Shown piece by piece: positions 1-10,262 of a DNA stretch of 64,000 nt (positions are counted from its first letter, which is position 1; each line of letters opens with the position of its first letter). The position numbers were made by a program, and so were the translations under genes. This DNA is from Aestuariivirga sp. (GTDB lineage: Bacteria; Pseudomonadota; Alphaproteobacteria; Rhizobiales; Aestuariivirgaceae), in contig JAUXUN010000058.1 of assembly GCA_030680855.1 (NCBI GenBank), forward strand, positions 1 through 64,000, written 5' to 3'. The notes under the pieces are model-generated. The model was given only the letters and a program-made list of their open reading frames with translations, was not told the DNA's origin and searched no databases.

Positions 1-618
1 GTGCGCGAAGGCCTTCTCTATTCAAAACTGCCGCGCCGCAAGATGCAGGCTGACGCGCTTCTCGCATCCTGCTGGGATTTTGCCCGGCGCTATGCCCGCT
101 CGCCGGAGCATGAATTGGAACTGTGTGATTGGACTGATCAAATCTTCGGAGCTGCTGGCTTCAAGGAGACCGAGGTTGAAACGCGGCTGCGCTATGCCGC
201 CTGCCTCTTGGCCGATATTGGCTGGCGGGCCCATCCGGATTACCAGGCCGAACGTTCCCTTGGCATGATTTCGCAAGCCGCCTTTGTTGGCATTGATCAT
301 CCTGGCCGGGTGTTCCTGGCGCTTACTGTTTTCTACCGCTACGAAGGCGAAGAATTGGGCGACGGCCTGGTGCATCTTCTCGATGACAACCAGATGATGC
401 GGGCCCATCTGCTGAGTTCCATTTTCCGCCTTGCCTATATCCTCTCGGCCGCCATGCCCGGCATGTTGCCGCGCATCGGTCTCAAGATGGCCGAAGGAAA
501 AACCCTGCAGCTCCGCTTGCCGAAAAAATTGCAGGACCTGATGGGTGAGCGCGTTGAAAAGCGCTTGGCGGGCCTTGCCTCTGAAATGGGCCGGGTCGCA
601 AAGGTTGTGATTGATTAG
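1..618 (+). CDS. ppx: Exopolyphosphatase (Ppx/GppA family), C-terminal part
   Basis: This is the 3' part of a Ppx/GppA polyphosphate or pppGpp phosphatase, which releases phosphate from the end of polyphosphate chains. The fragment opens with the family string LREGLLYSKL (read here as MREGLL), which lies just after the ASKHA ATPase-like core. About 195 residues of the all-helical C-terminal HD-like region follow (for example YAACLLADIGWRAHPDYQAE, with the H and D of a degenerate HD fold). The GTG at position 1 is an internal codon, so the gene begins outside the window. Its TAG stop shares the bases TTAG with the TAA stop of the convergent rnd gene. Family assignment is confident; whether it prefers polyphosphate or pppGpp cannot be read from this part. 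Confidence 0.85.
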   Translation: MREGLLYSKLPRRKMQADALLASCWDFARRYARSPEHELELCDWTDQIFGAAGFKETEVETRLRYAACLLADIGWRAHPDYQAERSLGMISQAAFVGIDHPGRVFLALTVFYRYEGEELGDGLVHLLDDNQMMRAHLLSSIFRLAYILSAAMPGMLPRIGLKMAEGKTLQLRLPKKLQDLMGERVEKRLAGLASEMGRVAKVVID

Positions 619-1772
619 CCGCTGGCGGGCGCAATCACCACGCGCCCGTCCCTGAAGCCGATCATCGCCTTGCCGCGCTTCAGTTCCAGCGCCAGATTGC
701 CGAACACCTCGCGCCGCCAGCCATGCATCAAGGGCACATCAGCCTCATCACTTTCGGCAACGGCTTCAATGTCCGACGTATTTGCCACAAGTTTTGGCGC
801 CAGTCCCTCGCGCTCGCAAACAACTTTCAGCGCAAGCTTCAAAATTTCCGCCGCCGCCTGGGTCGACTCTGAGGTCTCGTCACGGCCCCAAGTGGTGTGG
901 GGCAGGGTGGCGGGATCGCGCGCCAGGCCTTCCTTGACCGCCCGGAGCAGGCTGTCGCCGATCCGCGACGTGGCCATGCCCCGTGGCAGCGCCCGCAGTT
1001 GCCCAAGCGCTTCCTTGCTCTGCGGCATCTGCGTTGCGACTTCCGCCACCGCGTCATCCTTGATCACGCGCGAGCGCGGCACATTTTTCTCCTGCGCCTC
1101 CAACTCGCGCCAGCCCGCAACCGTAATGAGAACCGCAAGCTGTTTCTTGGACTTGAGCCGCACCTTGATGCGTTTCCAGGCATCCTGCGGTTCGGTCCTG
1201 TAGGTCTCAATCGCCATCAGGATCGCCATTTCCTGCGCCAGCCACGGCTCGCGGCCATTGGCATCGAGCTCCAGCTTCAGCTTTTCATAAACCGTGCGGA
1301 GATGCGTGACATCCGACAAGGCATAGGTGAGCTGCTTTTCGGTCAGGGGGCGGCGCGACCAATCGGTGAAGCGCGACGACTTGTCGATCTGCGCCTTCGC
1401 CAGCTTGCGCACGATAGCTTCATAGCTCACCTGGTCGCCGAAGCCGCAAACCATGGCGGCAATTTGCGTGTCGAAAATCGGATGCGGCACTGTGCCGGCG
1501 AGATGCACCATGATCTCTACATCCTGCCGCGCCGCATGAAAAACTTTCAAAACCTTCTCATTGTTCATCAGGGCAAAGAACGGCTTGAGATCAATTCCTT
1601 CGGCCATCGGATCGATCAGCCCATTCACCTCGGCCCCGGCGATTTGGATGAGGCAAAGATCCGGCCAATAGGTCGTCTCGCGCATGAATTCCGTGTCGAC
1701 GGTCACAAAAGTCTCGTGCGCCAAAGCCTTGCACAGCGCCGCCAGCGCCTTTGTATCGGTAATGAGGTCCAT
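615..1772 (-). CDS. rnd: Ribonuclease D
   Basis: This is a 3'-to-5' exoribonuclease of the DEDD family that trims the 3' ends of tRNA and other stable RNAs in the cytoplasm. The exonuclease domain fills about residues 1-170. The first catalytic pair is visible in VDTEFMRE (D26 and E28), the second acid in HAARQDVEIM (D84) and the third block in YALSDVTHL. A long helical region with HRDC-type features follows (about residues 205-290). I place the start at the ATG at 1772 because MDLITDTKALAAL begins the conserved domain; an upstream in-frame start at 1814 would add 14 unconserved residues. Length 385 aa is normal for the family. It is convergent with ppx and lies downstream of purB on the same strand. 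Confidence 0.93.
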   Translation of the reverse strand: MDLITDTKALAALCKALAHETFVTVDTEFMRETTYWPDLCLIQIAGAEVNGLIDPMAEGIDLKPFFALMNNEKVLKVFHAARQDVEIMVHLAGTVPHPIFDTQIAAMVCGFGDQVSYEAIVRKLAKAQIDKSSRFTDWSRRPLTEKQLTYALSDVTHLRTVYEKLKLELDANGREPWLAQEMAILMAIETYRTEPQDAWKRIKVRLKSKKQLAVLITVAGWRELEAQEKNVPRSRVIKDDAVAEVATQMPQSKEALGQLRALPRGMATSRIGDSLLRAVKEGLARDPATLPHTTWGRDETSESTQAAAEILKLALKVVCEREGLAPKLVANTSDIEAVAESDEADVPLMHGWRREVFGNLALELKRGKAMIGFRDGRVVIAPASG

Positions 1773-1873
1773 GAAGGTTAACTCGCCAGAGTCGAGAGGC
1801 AAGGTCAACCTCAAGAAAAGGATTTATTTTAATTGAGTAAATTCAATGCATTAGAAAGAAGTATTGAGTTGGA

Positions 1874-3175
1874 TTATGAAAAAACTCGTTTGAAGATCGT
1901 GTCCACGTGCTTAGTGTGATAGCCGAGATCGAACAGGGCTTTGAGCTCGGTGGGCTTGAGATGGGCCGAAACTTCCGTGTCCTTCATGAGGAGATCGAGA
2001 AAATTTCCCTCGCCCCGCCACACTGGCATGGCGTTGCGCTGCACCGCCGCATAGGAGGCCTCGCGGCTCATGCCTTTCTGCGTCAGCGCCAGCAGAATCC
2101 GCTGGGAATGAATGAGGCCGCCAAGCCGGTCCAGGTTGCGCTTCATGTTTTCGGGATAGACCAGCAGCTTGTCGATGACGCCAGTGAGGCGCTTCAGCGC
2201 AAAATCCAGATGGACCGTGGCGTCCGGCCCAATCCCGCGCTCCACTGAAGAGTGCGAAATATCGCGCTCGTGCCACAGGGCGACATTCTCGAGCGCCGGA
2301 ATGGTGGCCGAGCGCACCAGCCGCGCCAGGCCCGTGAGATTTTCAGTCAGCACCGGATTGCGCTTATGGGGCATGGCCGAAGAGCCCTTTTGCCCCGGTG
2401 AGAAATACTCCTCGACCTCGAGAACTTCTGTCCGTTGCAGATGACGGATTTCCGTGGCCAGCCGTTCAATGGAACTTGCAACCACCGCAAGGATTGAGAA
2501 ATACATCGCGTGCCGGTCCCGCGGAATCACCTGGGTTGAAACCGGCTCCGGCGTAAGGCCGAGTTGCTTGGCCACATAGTCTTCAACGCTGGGATCGATA
2601 TTGGCGAAAGTGCCGACGGCCCCGGAAATGGCGCAGGTGGAAACTTCCTTCTTCGCCGCAACCAGCCGCGCCCGGTTCCGCGCAAATTCGGCGTAGGAAT
2701 AGGCAAGCTTCACCCCGAATGTCGTGGGCTCCGCATGAATCCCGTGGCTGCGTCCGATGCAAACCGAATTCTTGTGTTCTTTCGCCCGGCGCTTCAGTGC
2801 CGCCAGCAGGCCATCGATATCGGCAATGAGAATATCGGCGGCCCGCACCAACTGGATATTGAAACAGGTGTCGAGCACGTCCGATGAGGTCATGCCCTGA
2901 TGCACGAAGCGCGCCTCTGGCCCCACGATTTCCGAAAGATGCGTGAGGAAGGCAATCACGTCATGCTTGGTTTCCGCCTCGATGGCGTCGATGCGCGCCA
3001 CATCGAAAATGGCATCCTTGCCCATGGCCCAGATTTTCTTGGCCGCAGTCTTGGGCACAATGCCAAGCTCCGCCATGGCATCAGCCGCATGGGCCTCGAT
3101 TTCAAACCAGATGCGAAAGCGCGTTTGCGGCTCCCAGATGGCTGTCATTTCGGGCCGTGAATAACGCGGGATCAT
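1874..3175 (-). CDS. purB: Adenylosuccinate lyase
   Basis: PurB catalyses two fumarate-releasing steps of purine synthesis: SAICAR to AICAR, and adenylosuccinate to AMP. The 433-residue protein begins MIPRYSRPEM, the usual opening of short PurB proteins. It carries the superfamily signature GSSAMPHKRNP near residue 265 on the mobile catalytic loop, and the HDV-type segment KHDVIAFLTHL near residue 90. Its ATG overlaps the TGA of the upstream livK-like gene in an ATGA arrangement, so translation is probably coupled and purB may be the last gene of the liv transcript. That coupling of a housekeeping purine gene to an amino acid uptake gene is unusual. Function is confident from the signature. 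Confidence 0.96.
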   Translation of the reverse strand: MIPRYSRPEMTAIWEPQTRFRIWFEIEAHAADAMAELGIVPKTAAKKIWAMGKDAIFDVARIDAIEAETKHDVIAFLTHLSEIVGPEARFVHQGMTSSDVLDTCFNIQLVRAADILIADIDGLLAALKRRAKEHKNSVCIGRSHGIHAEPTTFGVKLAYSYAEFARNRARLVAAKKEVSTCAISGAVGTFANIDPSVEDYVAKQLGLTPEPVSTQVIPRDRHAMYFSILAVVASSIERLATEIRHLQRTEVLEVEEYFSPGQKGSSAMPHKRNPVLTENLTGLARLVRSATIPALENVALWHERDISHSSVERGIGPDATVHLDFALKRLTGVIDKLLVYPENMKRNLDRLGGLIHSQRILLALTQKGMSREASYAAVQRNAMPVWRGEGNFLDLLMKDTEVSAHLKPTELKALFDLGYHTKHVDTIFKRVFS

Positions 3176-4302
3176 GGTGAACTCACTGTTGCAGGGAAGG
3201 GCTGGGCCTCAGCATAGGTGCCTTCCGACCACTTGTACCATGCAAAACCGGCATCCCGCACATCGCCCTTTGCGTCAAGCGAGAGAGGCCCCAGAACCGT
3301 GTTCAATGTGTTTCCGGCACGCAGCCACTGACTTAATACACGGCCATCGACGCTGCGGGTAACGGTCGCCGCCTGGGCAAAGGCCTGAACCGCCGCATAG
3401 GCCCGCAAGGTGTAACCCTCCGGATTGTAGTCCGCATCCTTGAAGGCCTCAACCACGGCCCTGGCTGAATTCAGTTTTTGCGCGTCGGGAGCAAAGGTCA
3501 CAAGCGTACCTTCGCCGGAGGTTCCGGACGTGGCCCAGAATTGTTCAACCAGAAGCGCATCGCCGCCCACCAGTACGGCGGAGGAGGCGAAGTCGCGCAT
3601 TTGCCGGATGATCGTTCCCGCTTCAAAGGCATAGCCGCCGAGATAGATGAGATCCACATCGGCCGACAGCATCTTTTGAACCAGGTCATTGTAATCATTG
3701 GCCCCGGCCTTGTAGCTTTCGCGCACTCTCTCGGTTACCCCGGCGCCGTTAAGGGCGATCTTGAACATGGTGGCGAGCCCCACGCCATAAACCGAGCTGT
3801 CATCTAGAATGGCAATGCTCTTCCCGGCATAGGCCCTGGCAACGGCGCGGCCCGCAAAAGCCCCCTGCGCATCGTCGCGGCCACACACCCGGTTCACATT
3901 CCAGCCGCCGCCATCAGTGAACTTCGGGCTGGTGGAGGAGGGACTGATCATGATGATGCCGGCGTCCTCATAGATCTTTGCGGCGGCAATGGAAGAGCCG
4001 GAGCAATAATGCCCCGCCACGAACTTTATACCCTTGGCCACCAGATCTTTGGCAACAGTCATCGCCTGCCTTGGATCACAGGCATCATCGGCGACTTCCA
4101 GCGCAAGCTGCTCGCCGTTGATCCCGCCTGCGGCATTGATGTCCGCCACGGCGCGGCTTACGCCCTGGCGCAACTGTTCGCCAAGGGCAGCGTACTGGCC
4201 CTTCAGGGGCCCCGCCGTTGCAATGAGGATCTCGGCACGGGCCGAAACGCTCGTGGCGCAGAGCAAGGCAACACCGAAAGCTATTTTTGCAATTTTGATC
4301 AC
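3172..4302 (-). CDS. livK: Branched-chain amino acid ABC transporter, periplasmic binding protein (second copy)
   Basis: This is a periplasmic type I solute-binding protein that delivers branched-chain or related amino acids to the Liv permease. It has a Sec signal peptide (about residues 1-23, ending SARA) and the Leu/Ile/Val-binding fold opening EILIATAGPLKGQYAALGEQ. The two-cysteine pattern DDACDPRQA and HYCSGSS is shared with the neighbouring copy. The 376 aa protein starts at a GTG, with GAGG five bases upstream. It is clearly paralogous to the gene at 4437-5552 along its whole length but diverged, which suggests an old tandem duplication with possible change of ligand. A terminator hairpin separates the two copies, and its own stop overlaps the purB start. 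Confidence 0.92.
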   Translation of the reverse strand: MIKIAKIAFGVALLCATSVSARAEILIATAGPLKGQYAALGEQLRQGVSRAVADINAAGGINGEQLALEVADDACDPRQAMTVAKDLVAKGIKFVAGHYCSGSSIAAAKIYEDAGIIMISPSSTSPKFTDGGGWNVNRVCGRDDAQGAFAGRAVARAYAGKSIAILDDSSVYGVGLATMFKIALNGAGVTERVRESYKAGANDYNDLVQKMLSADVDLIYLGGYAFEAGTIIRQMRDFASSAVLVGGDALLVEQFWATSGTSGEGTLVTFAPDAQKLNSARAVVEAFKDADYNPEGYTLRAYAAVQAFAQAATVTRSVDGRVLSQWLRAGNTLNTVLGPLSLDAKGDVRDAGFAWYKWSEGTYAEAQPFPATVSSP

Positions 4303-4386
4303 GCCGCCTCGTAAGATGACTTCCCGCCCTCTTTGGGGGAGGGATGGTCAGGCAACTATCGCCAGAACTTGGGCATTTCGCAATAA

Positions 4387-4419
4387 AAAACCCGCGTGAA
4401 GCAATCCACGCGGGTTTCC
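4387..4419 (-). terminator. Rho-independent terminator between the two livK copies
   Basis: A perfect 11-base inverted repeat, AAACCCGCGTG at 4388-4398 and its complement at 4407-4417, encloses an 8-base loop. On the minus strand it is followed by a T-rich run (TTTTATTG). It lies just after the stop of the first livK and before the second. It would end or reduce transcription after livK, leaving the second livK and purB at a lower level by read-through or dependent on another promoter. Confidence 0.8.
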
Positions 4420-4436
4420 GTTAGATGTATTGCCGC

Positions 4437-5552
4437 TTACTGCAGCGAAGGATCTTCGTTGTACTTGCCATTGGAGAACTTGTACCAGACGTACTTGGCG
4501 TCCTTGATGTCGCCCTTTTCGTTGAGCGCCAGATCACCAAGAACGGTCTTGACCGTGTTGCCGGCGCGCAGCCATTGGGCGATCTGCTTGCCGTCGGTGC
4601 CACCGGTGGCCGCAGCAGCTTGGGCCCAGGTCTGAACCGCGGCATAGGCATAAAGCGTATAGCCCTCGGGATCGTAACCGCTGGCCTTGAACTTCTCGAC
4701 CACTTCCTTGGCAGCCGGGTTGTTGCGGGGCTCAGGAGCGAAGGTGAAGATCATGCCTTCGCCGGCTGTGCCCGCAATGGTCCAGAACTCCTCGGTGTTG
4801 AACGCGTCACCCGAGACCATCTGGGCCGACATGCCCTGCTCACGCATCTGGCGCAGAATGAGGCCACCTTCCGTGTGATAGCCGCCGACATACACGGCTT
4901 CGATGCCGGCATCCTTCATCTTCGAGACAAGCGCGGTGTAGTCCTTTTCACCGGCAGTGTAGGACTCATTCAGGGCTTCCGTTTGGCCGGCTGCGTTGAG
5001 CGCCTTGCGGGTTTCATCTGCGAGGCCTTTGCCATAGGGAGACTTGTCGTCAATAATGGCGATCTTCTTGCCGGCATAGTTTTTGGCAAGGAAGTTGCCG
5101 GCAACGATGCCCTGGGCGTCGTCACGGCCGCAAACGCGGTGGGTGTTCCACAGGCCGCCCTCGGTGAATACCGGGTTGGTGGAGGCCGGCGATATCTGAA
5201 GGATGCCTTCCTCGGCATAAACCTGGGATGCCGGGATCGAGGAGCCCGAGCAGAAGTGACCGGCCATGACCTTGATGCCTTTCGACACCATCTGGTTGGC
5301 GACCGCCACGGCCTGCTTCGGATCGCAGGCGTCGTCACCGATTTCAAGAACGAGCTTTTCGCCATTGACGCCGCCGGCCGCGTTGATATCGGCTACGACC
5401 AGTTCGGCGCCCTTCTGCAGCTGTTCGCCGAAGGCCGCATACTGGCCGGTGATCGGGCCGGCCATGCCGATGGTAATGTCCGCCAGGGCCGTGGTGGCCG
5501 AGAGGGCTGCGGCAAAGCCCAAGGCAATGCCGGAAAACAGGTATTTCTTCAT
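4437..5552 (-). CDS. livK: Branched-chain amino acid ABC transporter, periplasmic binding protein (first copy)
   Basis: This is the main substrate-binding subunit of the liv operon, a 371-residue periplasmic protein. A Sec signal peptide covers about residues 1-24 (MKKYLFSGIALGFAAALSA, cleavage after ALA). The mature domain opens DITIGMAGPITGQYAAFGEQ, the typical LivK N-terminus, and carries the paired-cysteine segments DDACDPKQA and HFCSGSS. The start is well supported by AAGGGAG seven bases before the ATG. It is the last gene before the internal terminator, where such subunits are often made in excess of the permease. It shares most of its length with the copy at 3172-4302. Ligand identity (Leu/Ile/Val or a broader amino acid set) cannot be decided from sequence. 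Confidence 0.94.
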   Translation of the reverse strand: MKKYLFSGIALGFAAALSATTALADITIGMAGPITGQYAAFGEQLQKGAELVVADINAAGGVNGEKLVLEIGDDACDPKQAVAVANQMVSKGIKVMAGHFCSGSSIPASQVYAEEGILQISPASTNPVFTEGGLWNTHRVCGRDDAQGIVAGNFLAKNYAGKKIAIIDDKSPYGKGLADETRKALNAAGQTEALNESYTAGEKDYTALVSKMKDAGIEAVYVGGYHTEGGLILRQMREQGMSAQMVSGDAFNTEEFWTIAGTAGEGMIFTFAPEPRNNPAAKEVVEKFKASGYDPEGYTLYAYAAVQTWAQAAAATGGTDGKQIAQWLRAGNTVKTVLGDLALNEKGDIKDAKYVWYKFSNGKYNEDPSLQ

Positions 5553-5670
5553 ATGATAACTCCCTTGGAATTTACGACCGTAAGGTCTTTCAGGGTTTGT
5601 CCACCCCTTGCGGAGAATATAGGCCTAAACGGATAGCATTGGGAAGGGCTCAAACCGGCCATTTCCAAGT

Positions 5671-6021
5671 TCACGGGGCCGATTTGGCCCGCCAAGACAG
5701 GGGGCCGGACCGCTCATAGGCCCATGGATACTGGTTGACCATCTGGTTTACCATCGTCAGCCGGTAGCCAAGCAAGGTGGCTGCAATAAGGACCGCCGTG
5801 TCGGTGATGAAATAGTGGATCGAAAAGAGCTCGCCCTCGAACAAGGCATAATGGAAGAAGCGGAGTGCCAGCCCCAGCAGGATCATATAGCCGGCCGGCA
5901 CCCACCATGGGCGCCACCGCGAGGCCAGGTTGCGGCCCGCCAGGTAAGCAGCACCTCCGCCTATCACCACCGTCATGATGACAAACACCGACAGCGTGTC
6001 TTCGACGAAAAGCGACATCAT
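5671..6021 (-). CDS. Small inner-membrane protein of the liv operon, DUF6867 type
   Basis: This 116-residue protein has three predicted membrane segments, near VFVIMTVVIGGGAAYLAG, WVPAGYMILLGLALRFFHYA and YFITDTAVLIAATLLGYRL. A conserved polar tail ends QYPWAYERSGPLSWRAK. I recognise it as the alphaproteobacterial family now called DUF6867, found between livF and livK in Rhizobiales liv operons. Its ATG follows the livF stop directly (TGAATG), so it is co-translated with the transporter. No biochemical role is known to me. Constant linkage with the Liv permease suggests an accessory or regulatory subunit of that importer, which is inference. Family call from memory of the motif, about 80 % sure. 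Confidence 0.85.
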   Translation of the reverse strand: MMSLFVEDTLSVFVIMTVVIGGGAAYLAGRNLASRWRPWWVPAGYMILLGLALRFFHYALFEGELFSIHYFITDTAVLIAATLLGYRLTMVNQMVNQYPWAYERSGPLSWRAKSAP

Positions 6022-6740
6022 TCAATGGCTCCCTTCGAGATAGGCGGCGCGGATTTCGGGGCTCGCCAGGAGCTCCTTGCCCGTGCCCGACATGGCGATC
6101 TTGCCGTTCACCATGACATAGGCGCTGTGCGCAAGCTTGAGGGCATGGAAGGCATTCTGTTCGACCAGGAAGACGGTCATGCCTTCTTTCTCGTTGAGTT
6201 CCTTGATGGCGGTGAAGATCTGTTTGACGAGGAGAGGCGCCAGGCCCAGCGACGGCTCGTCGAGGAGCAGGAGCCGGGGCCTTGCCATCAAGGCGCGGGC
6301 AATGGCCAGCATCTGCTGCTCGCCGCCAGAAAGTGTGCCGCCACGCTGGTCGCGGCGCTTTTCCAGGATGGGGAACAGGCCAAAGGCGCGGGCCAGATCG
6401 GCATCGAAGAACTGGGGATCGCTGACCGTGGCGCCCATCTGCAGGTTTTCCTCTACGGTCATGCGCGGGAAAATGCGGCGCCCCTCGGGCGATTGTGAAA
6501 TGCCGAGGCGGACAATCTCGTGGACCGGCATGTTGGTGATGTCATGGCCATCGAAGATGATGTTTCCGGCCCGGGCCCGCGGCGTTCCGCAAATGGTCAT
6601 CATCAGTGTTGATTTTCCGGCGCCGTTCGAGCCAATGAGGGTCGCGATCTCGCCCTTCTTCACATCGAGTTCGATGCCCCTCAAAGCTTGAATTTTGCCG
6701 TAAAAGGTTTCGACGCCGCGAACCGAGAGGAGGGCTTCGC

Positions 6741-6744
<4 letters not shown>
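6022..6744 (-). CDS. livF: Branched-chain amino acid ABC transporter ATPase LivF
   Basis: LivF is one of the two cytoplasmic ATPases powering branched-chain amino acid import. The 240 aa protein shows Walker A GSNGAGKST near residue 37, the Q-loop area, the ABC signature LSGGEQQML near residue 137, Walker B LLLLDEPSLGLAP, and the switch histidine segment VFLVEQNAFHAL, where the usual H position is N/A as is common in LivF. Its ATG overlaps the livG stop (ATGA), and its stop abuts the DUF6867 start. Gene order and length are standard for LivF rather than LivG. Confidence 0.96.
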
Positions 6745-7663
<919 letters not shown>

Positions 7664-7664
<1 letters not shown>

Positions 7665-9058
7665 CAGCCGTGCCCCTCGGCAACGAGATCGGTGGGTATG
7701 GCCTTCTTTTCCTTGAGCACGACGGAGGGCTCGCGCCGGGTCACGAAGCCGCGCGGCTTCCAGCGCATGATCAACACCAGCGCGGCGCCGACGGCGAGCA
7801 TCCGGTATTGTACGGGATCAAAGCCCGCGGGCATGACGGCCTTGAGGAAATTCAGTTCACGGAACACCTCGAAGGCGCCGATGATGACAATGGCGGCGAC
7901 GACGACGCCGATCTGCGAGCCGAGGCCGCCGAGCACGACAATAGAGAGGATGATGAATGATTCCAGGAACACAAAGGATTCAGGGCTTACGAAGCCCTGG
8001 CGTGTGGCAAAGAAACTGCCGGCAAAGCCTGCGAACATGGCGCCAATGGCGAAGGCCGTGAGCTTGGTGCTGGTGGTATTGATGCCGAGCGACCGGCAGG
8101 CGATCTCATCTTCGCGAAGCGCTTCCCAGGCGCGCCCCACCGGCAGCCTGCGCAGCCGCATGGTCACGAAATTGGTGAAGAGGGCGAGCACCAGGATAAC
8201 GTAATAGAGGAAGATAATGCGGTGGATGGGCTTGAAGTCCAGTCCGAAAAACGCCGCGAATCCGCCTTCGCCCTCGATAAACGGAAGGCCAAAGAAAGAT
8301 GGGCGCGGAATGCCGCCGATGCCCGCCGGTCCGCCGGTGAAGTCGGACCAGTTGATAAGGACAACCCGGACGATTTCGCCGAAGGCGAGCGTCACGATGG
8401 CGAGATAGTCGCCGCGCAGGCGCAGCACCGGAAAACCGAGGATCACGCCCCAGAGTGCCGCGAGAACGCCGGCGATGGGCAGGGTAATGAAAAAGGCCCA
8501 GGGGACGATGCCGTCGCCGAACCAGGCGGGCAGGTAAATCGTCGCCAGCAGCGCATAGGCATAGGCGCCCACGGCATAGAAGGCGACGTAACCCAAGTCG
8601 AGCAATCCGGCCAGTCCCACGACGATGTTTAGTCCCCAGCCGAGCATGATGTAAGTGAGTATGAGTATCGCCAGATCGACGATGCGCCGGTCGACGCCAG
8701 GAATGAACGGTAGGATTATCGCAAACGCCACGAGGGCAGGGGCAATGTATTTGGCATAATTCATGAACGGCAAGACAGGCGCCGAAATAGCCCTCGATGG
8801 TCTGGCCTGCGGTTTGTTCCACACCAGCAGGTGGTAGGCGAGACGGCCTCCGGCAACGATGGCGACAAACACTGTAACCAGGCCCCAGCGCTGCTCCAGC
8901 GCCAGGCTGCCGGAGATCGCGAATGTCTTGAGGCCGACGATGGGGCCGAGGATGATGAATGCGATGACAGCGGTGAACAGCACGTCCTTGGCGATTGCGG
9001 CGGCCGCGATCGACCGGGCCTCAGGCATGACGTTGGTTGATTTCGGGACCTCAGCCAT
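7664..9058 (-). CDS. livM: Branched-chain amino acid ABC transporter permease LivM
   Basis: LivM is an inner-membrane permease subunit forming half of the translocation channel. At 464 aa it is the long form, with an N-terminal region of extra membrane segments (about residues 15-120) before the core permease domain. The core contains VGLAGLLDLGYVAFYAVGAY and the family loop GRAWEALREDEIACRSLGIN, the coupling helix that docks the ATPases. Ends and starts overlap or nearly touch those of livG and livH (one-base overlap and six-base gap), as expected for stoichiometric synthesis. No clear Shine-Dalgarno precedes the ATG, so translation may depend on coupling from livH. Confidence 0.95.
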
Positions 9059-9064
9059 GGCGGA

Positions 9065-10000
9065 TTAGACCTTTTCGACTTCGGGTTTGCCGAGGATGCC
9101 CTGCGGCAGGAAGATCAAAACTGCCGCCAGCATGGCGAAGGCGGCCACGTCTTTGTACTCGATGGTGAAATAGGCCGACCAGAAGACCTCGATCAAACCG
9201 ATGATCAGGCCGCCGATCATGGCGCCAGGGATTGAACCGATGCCTCCGAGCACCGCCGCCGTAAATGCCTTGATGCCGGCGAGGAAGCCCACGTAGAAGT
9301 CGGTGACGCCATAATAGAGAAAGAACATCAGGCCGGCGACAGCGGCAAGTGCTGCTCCCATGATGAAAGTAATGGAGATCGTCTTGTTGATGTCGATGCC
9401 GAGCAGCGAGGCCATCTTCATGTCCTGCTCGCAGGAGCGCTGGGCCCGACCAAGGGATGTGCGGGTGATGATGGCCGTGAACAGGGCCATCAGAACAAGA
9501 GTTGTGATGATGATGAATATCTGCATGTTCGACAGCCGGACGATGAATTCACCTTGGGCGGCGGCACGGCTCATGATTTCGTAGCCGCCAGTGACAATGG
9601 GTTGGAGGGGCTTGGGCCGGCCATCCTGGGCGATACGGACGAATTCCTGGAGCACGATCGACATTCCAATCGCTGAGATCAGGGGCGCCAGACGGAAGGA
9701 ACCGCGCAGGGGCCGGTAGGCGACGCGCTCAACGGTCCAGTTATAGGCCGAAGCAATGATCATGGCGATGAAAACGACCAGGACCAGAGCCAGAATGATG
9801 GGGAAAAAGCCGCTGCCCCCGGTGATTCCCAAGGCCACGATGGCAATGAGCGACACAAAGCCGCCGACCATGAAGACGTCGCCATGGGCGAAATTGATCA
9901 TGCCGATTATGCCATAAACCATCGTGTAACCGATGGCGATGAGACCGTAAATTGAGCCGAGTGTGATGCCGTTAATGAGCTGCTGGAGAAAATACTCCAT
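9065..10000 (-). CDS. livH: Branched-chain amino acid ABC transporter permease LivH
   Basis: LivH is the other inner-membrane permease of the Liv importer and the first gene of the operon. The 311 aa protein starts MEYFLQQLINGITLGSIYGL and has the family strings MINFAHGDVFMVGGF and the ATPase-contact loop TSLGRAQRSCEQDMKMASLLGID. The ATG is preceded closely by a run of G bases (GGGGGG), a strong ribosome binding site. About 270 bases upstream separate it from the divergent padR gene and hold a plausible promoter at 10066-10094. Confidence 0.95.
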   Translation of the reverse strand: MEYFLQQLINGITLGSIYGLIAIGYTMVYGIIGMINFAHGDVFMVGGFVSLIAIVALGITGGSGFFPIILALVLVVFIAMIIASAYNWTVERVAYRPLRGSFRLAPLISAIGMSIVLQEFVRIAQDGRPKPLQPIVTGGYEIMSRAAAQGEFIVRLSNMQIFIIITTLVLMALFTAIITRTSLGRAQRSCEQDMKMASLLGIDINKTISITFIMGAALAAVAGLMFFLYYGVTDFYVGFLAGIKAFTAAVLGGIGSIPGAMIGGLIIGLIEVFWSAYFTIEYKDVAAFAMLAAVLIFLPQGILGKPEVEKV

Positions 10001-10262
10001 TGCCCCCCCTGTATTTTGCCCGCCAGTGATCGCAGCGCTTTGGGTGGCTGCGTATCCAAACCTGCTAATTAAAGACTTCCAAAATTTAATACAAGCCGCA
10101 TTTACAATTGGAATTTCTCTTTGAGTTCATGCGCTTCCATAGATGACTCCGAAGGCAGCTATTTTGCAGCCGGGAATCCTGCCGATTTATGCCTTGGAAC
10201 CGGGCGCTCCGGCCCTATATTCACCGTAGTTGCGGCTATTTTACCCGGCCTAAGATTTAGTC
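10001..10262. other. Intergenic region between livH and padR
   Basis: This divergent region is AT-rich compared with the genes and has no convincing reading frame. On the livH side it holds a candidate minus-strand promoter (10066-10094) and the livH ribosome binding site. On the padR side it leads into the promoter/operator at 10263-10315. I see no stable hairpin or RNA gene in the middle part. Confidence 0.5.
10066..10094 (-). promoter_or_regulatory. Candidate promoter of the liv operon
   Basis: On the minus strand a TTGTAT hexamer (10094-10089) and a TAATTA hexamer (10071-10066) are separated by 17 bases. This would start transcription about 60 bases before the livH ATG. The match to the sigma-70 consensus is moderate (four and four of six), so this is a candidate only. 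Confidence 0.35.

Noticed and set aside
1832-1847. ATTGA/TCAAT inverted repeat upstream of rnd
   Set aside because: The arms are only five AT-rich bases and the element has no second copy, so it may be chance.
4425-5636. A 403-codon open frame antisense to livK
   Set aside because: The minus-strand LivK has a signal peptide, ribosome binding site and family motifs; the plus-strand frame has none.
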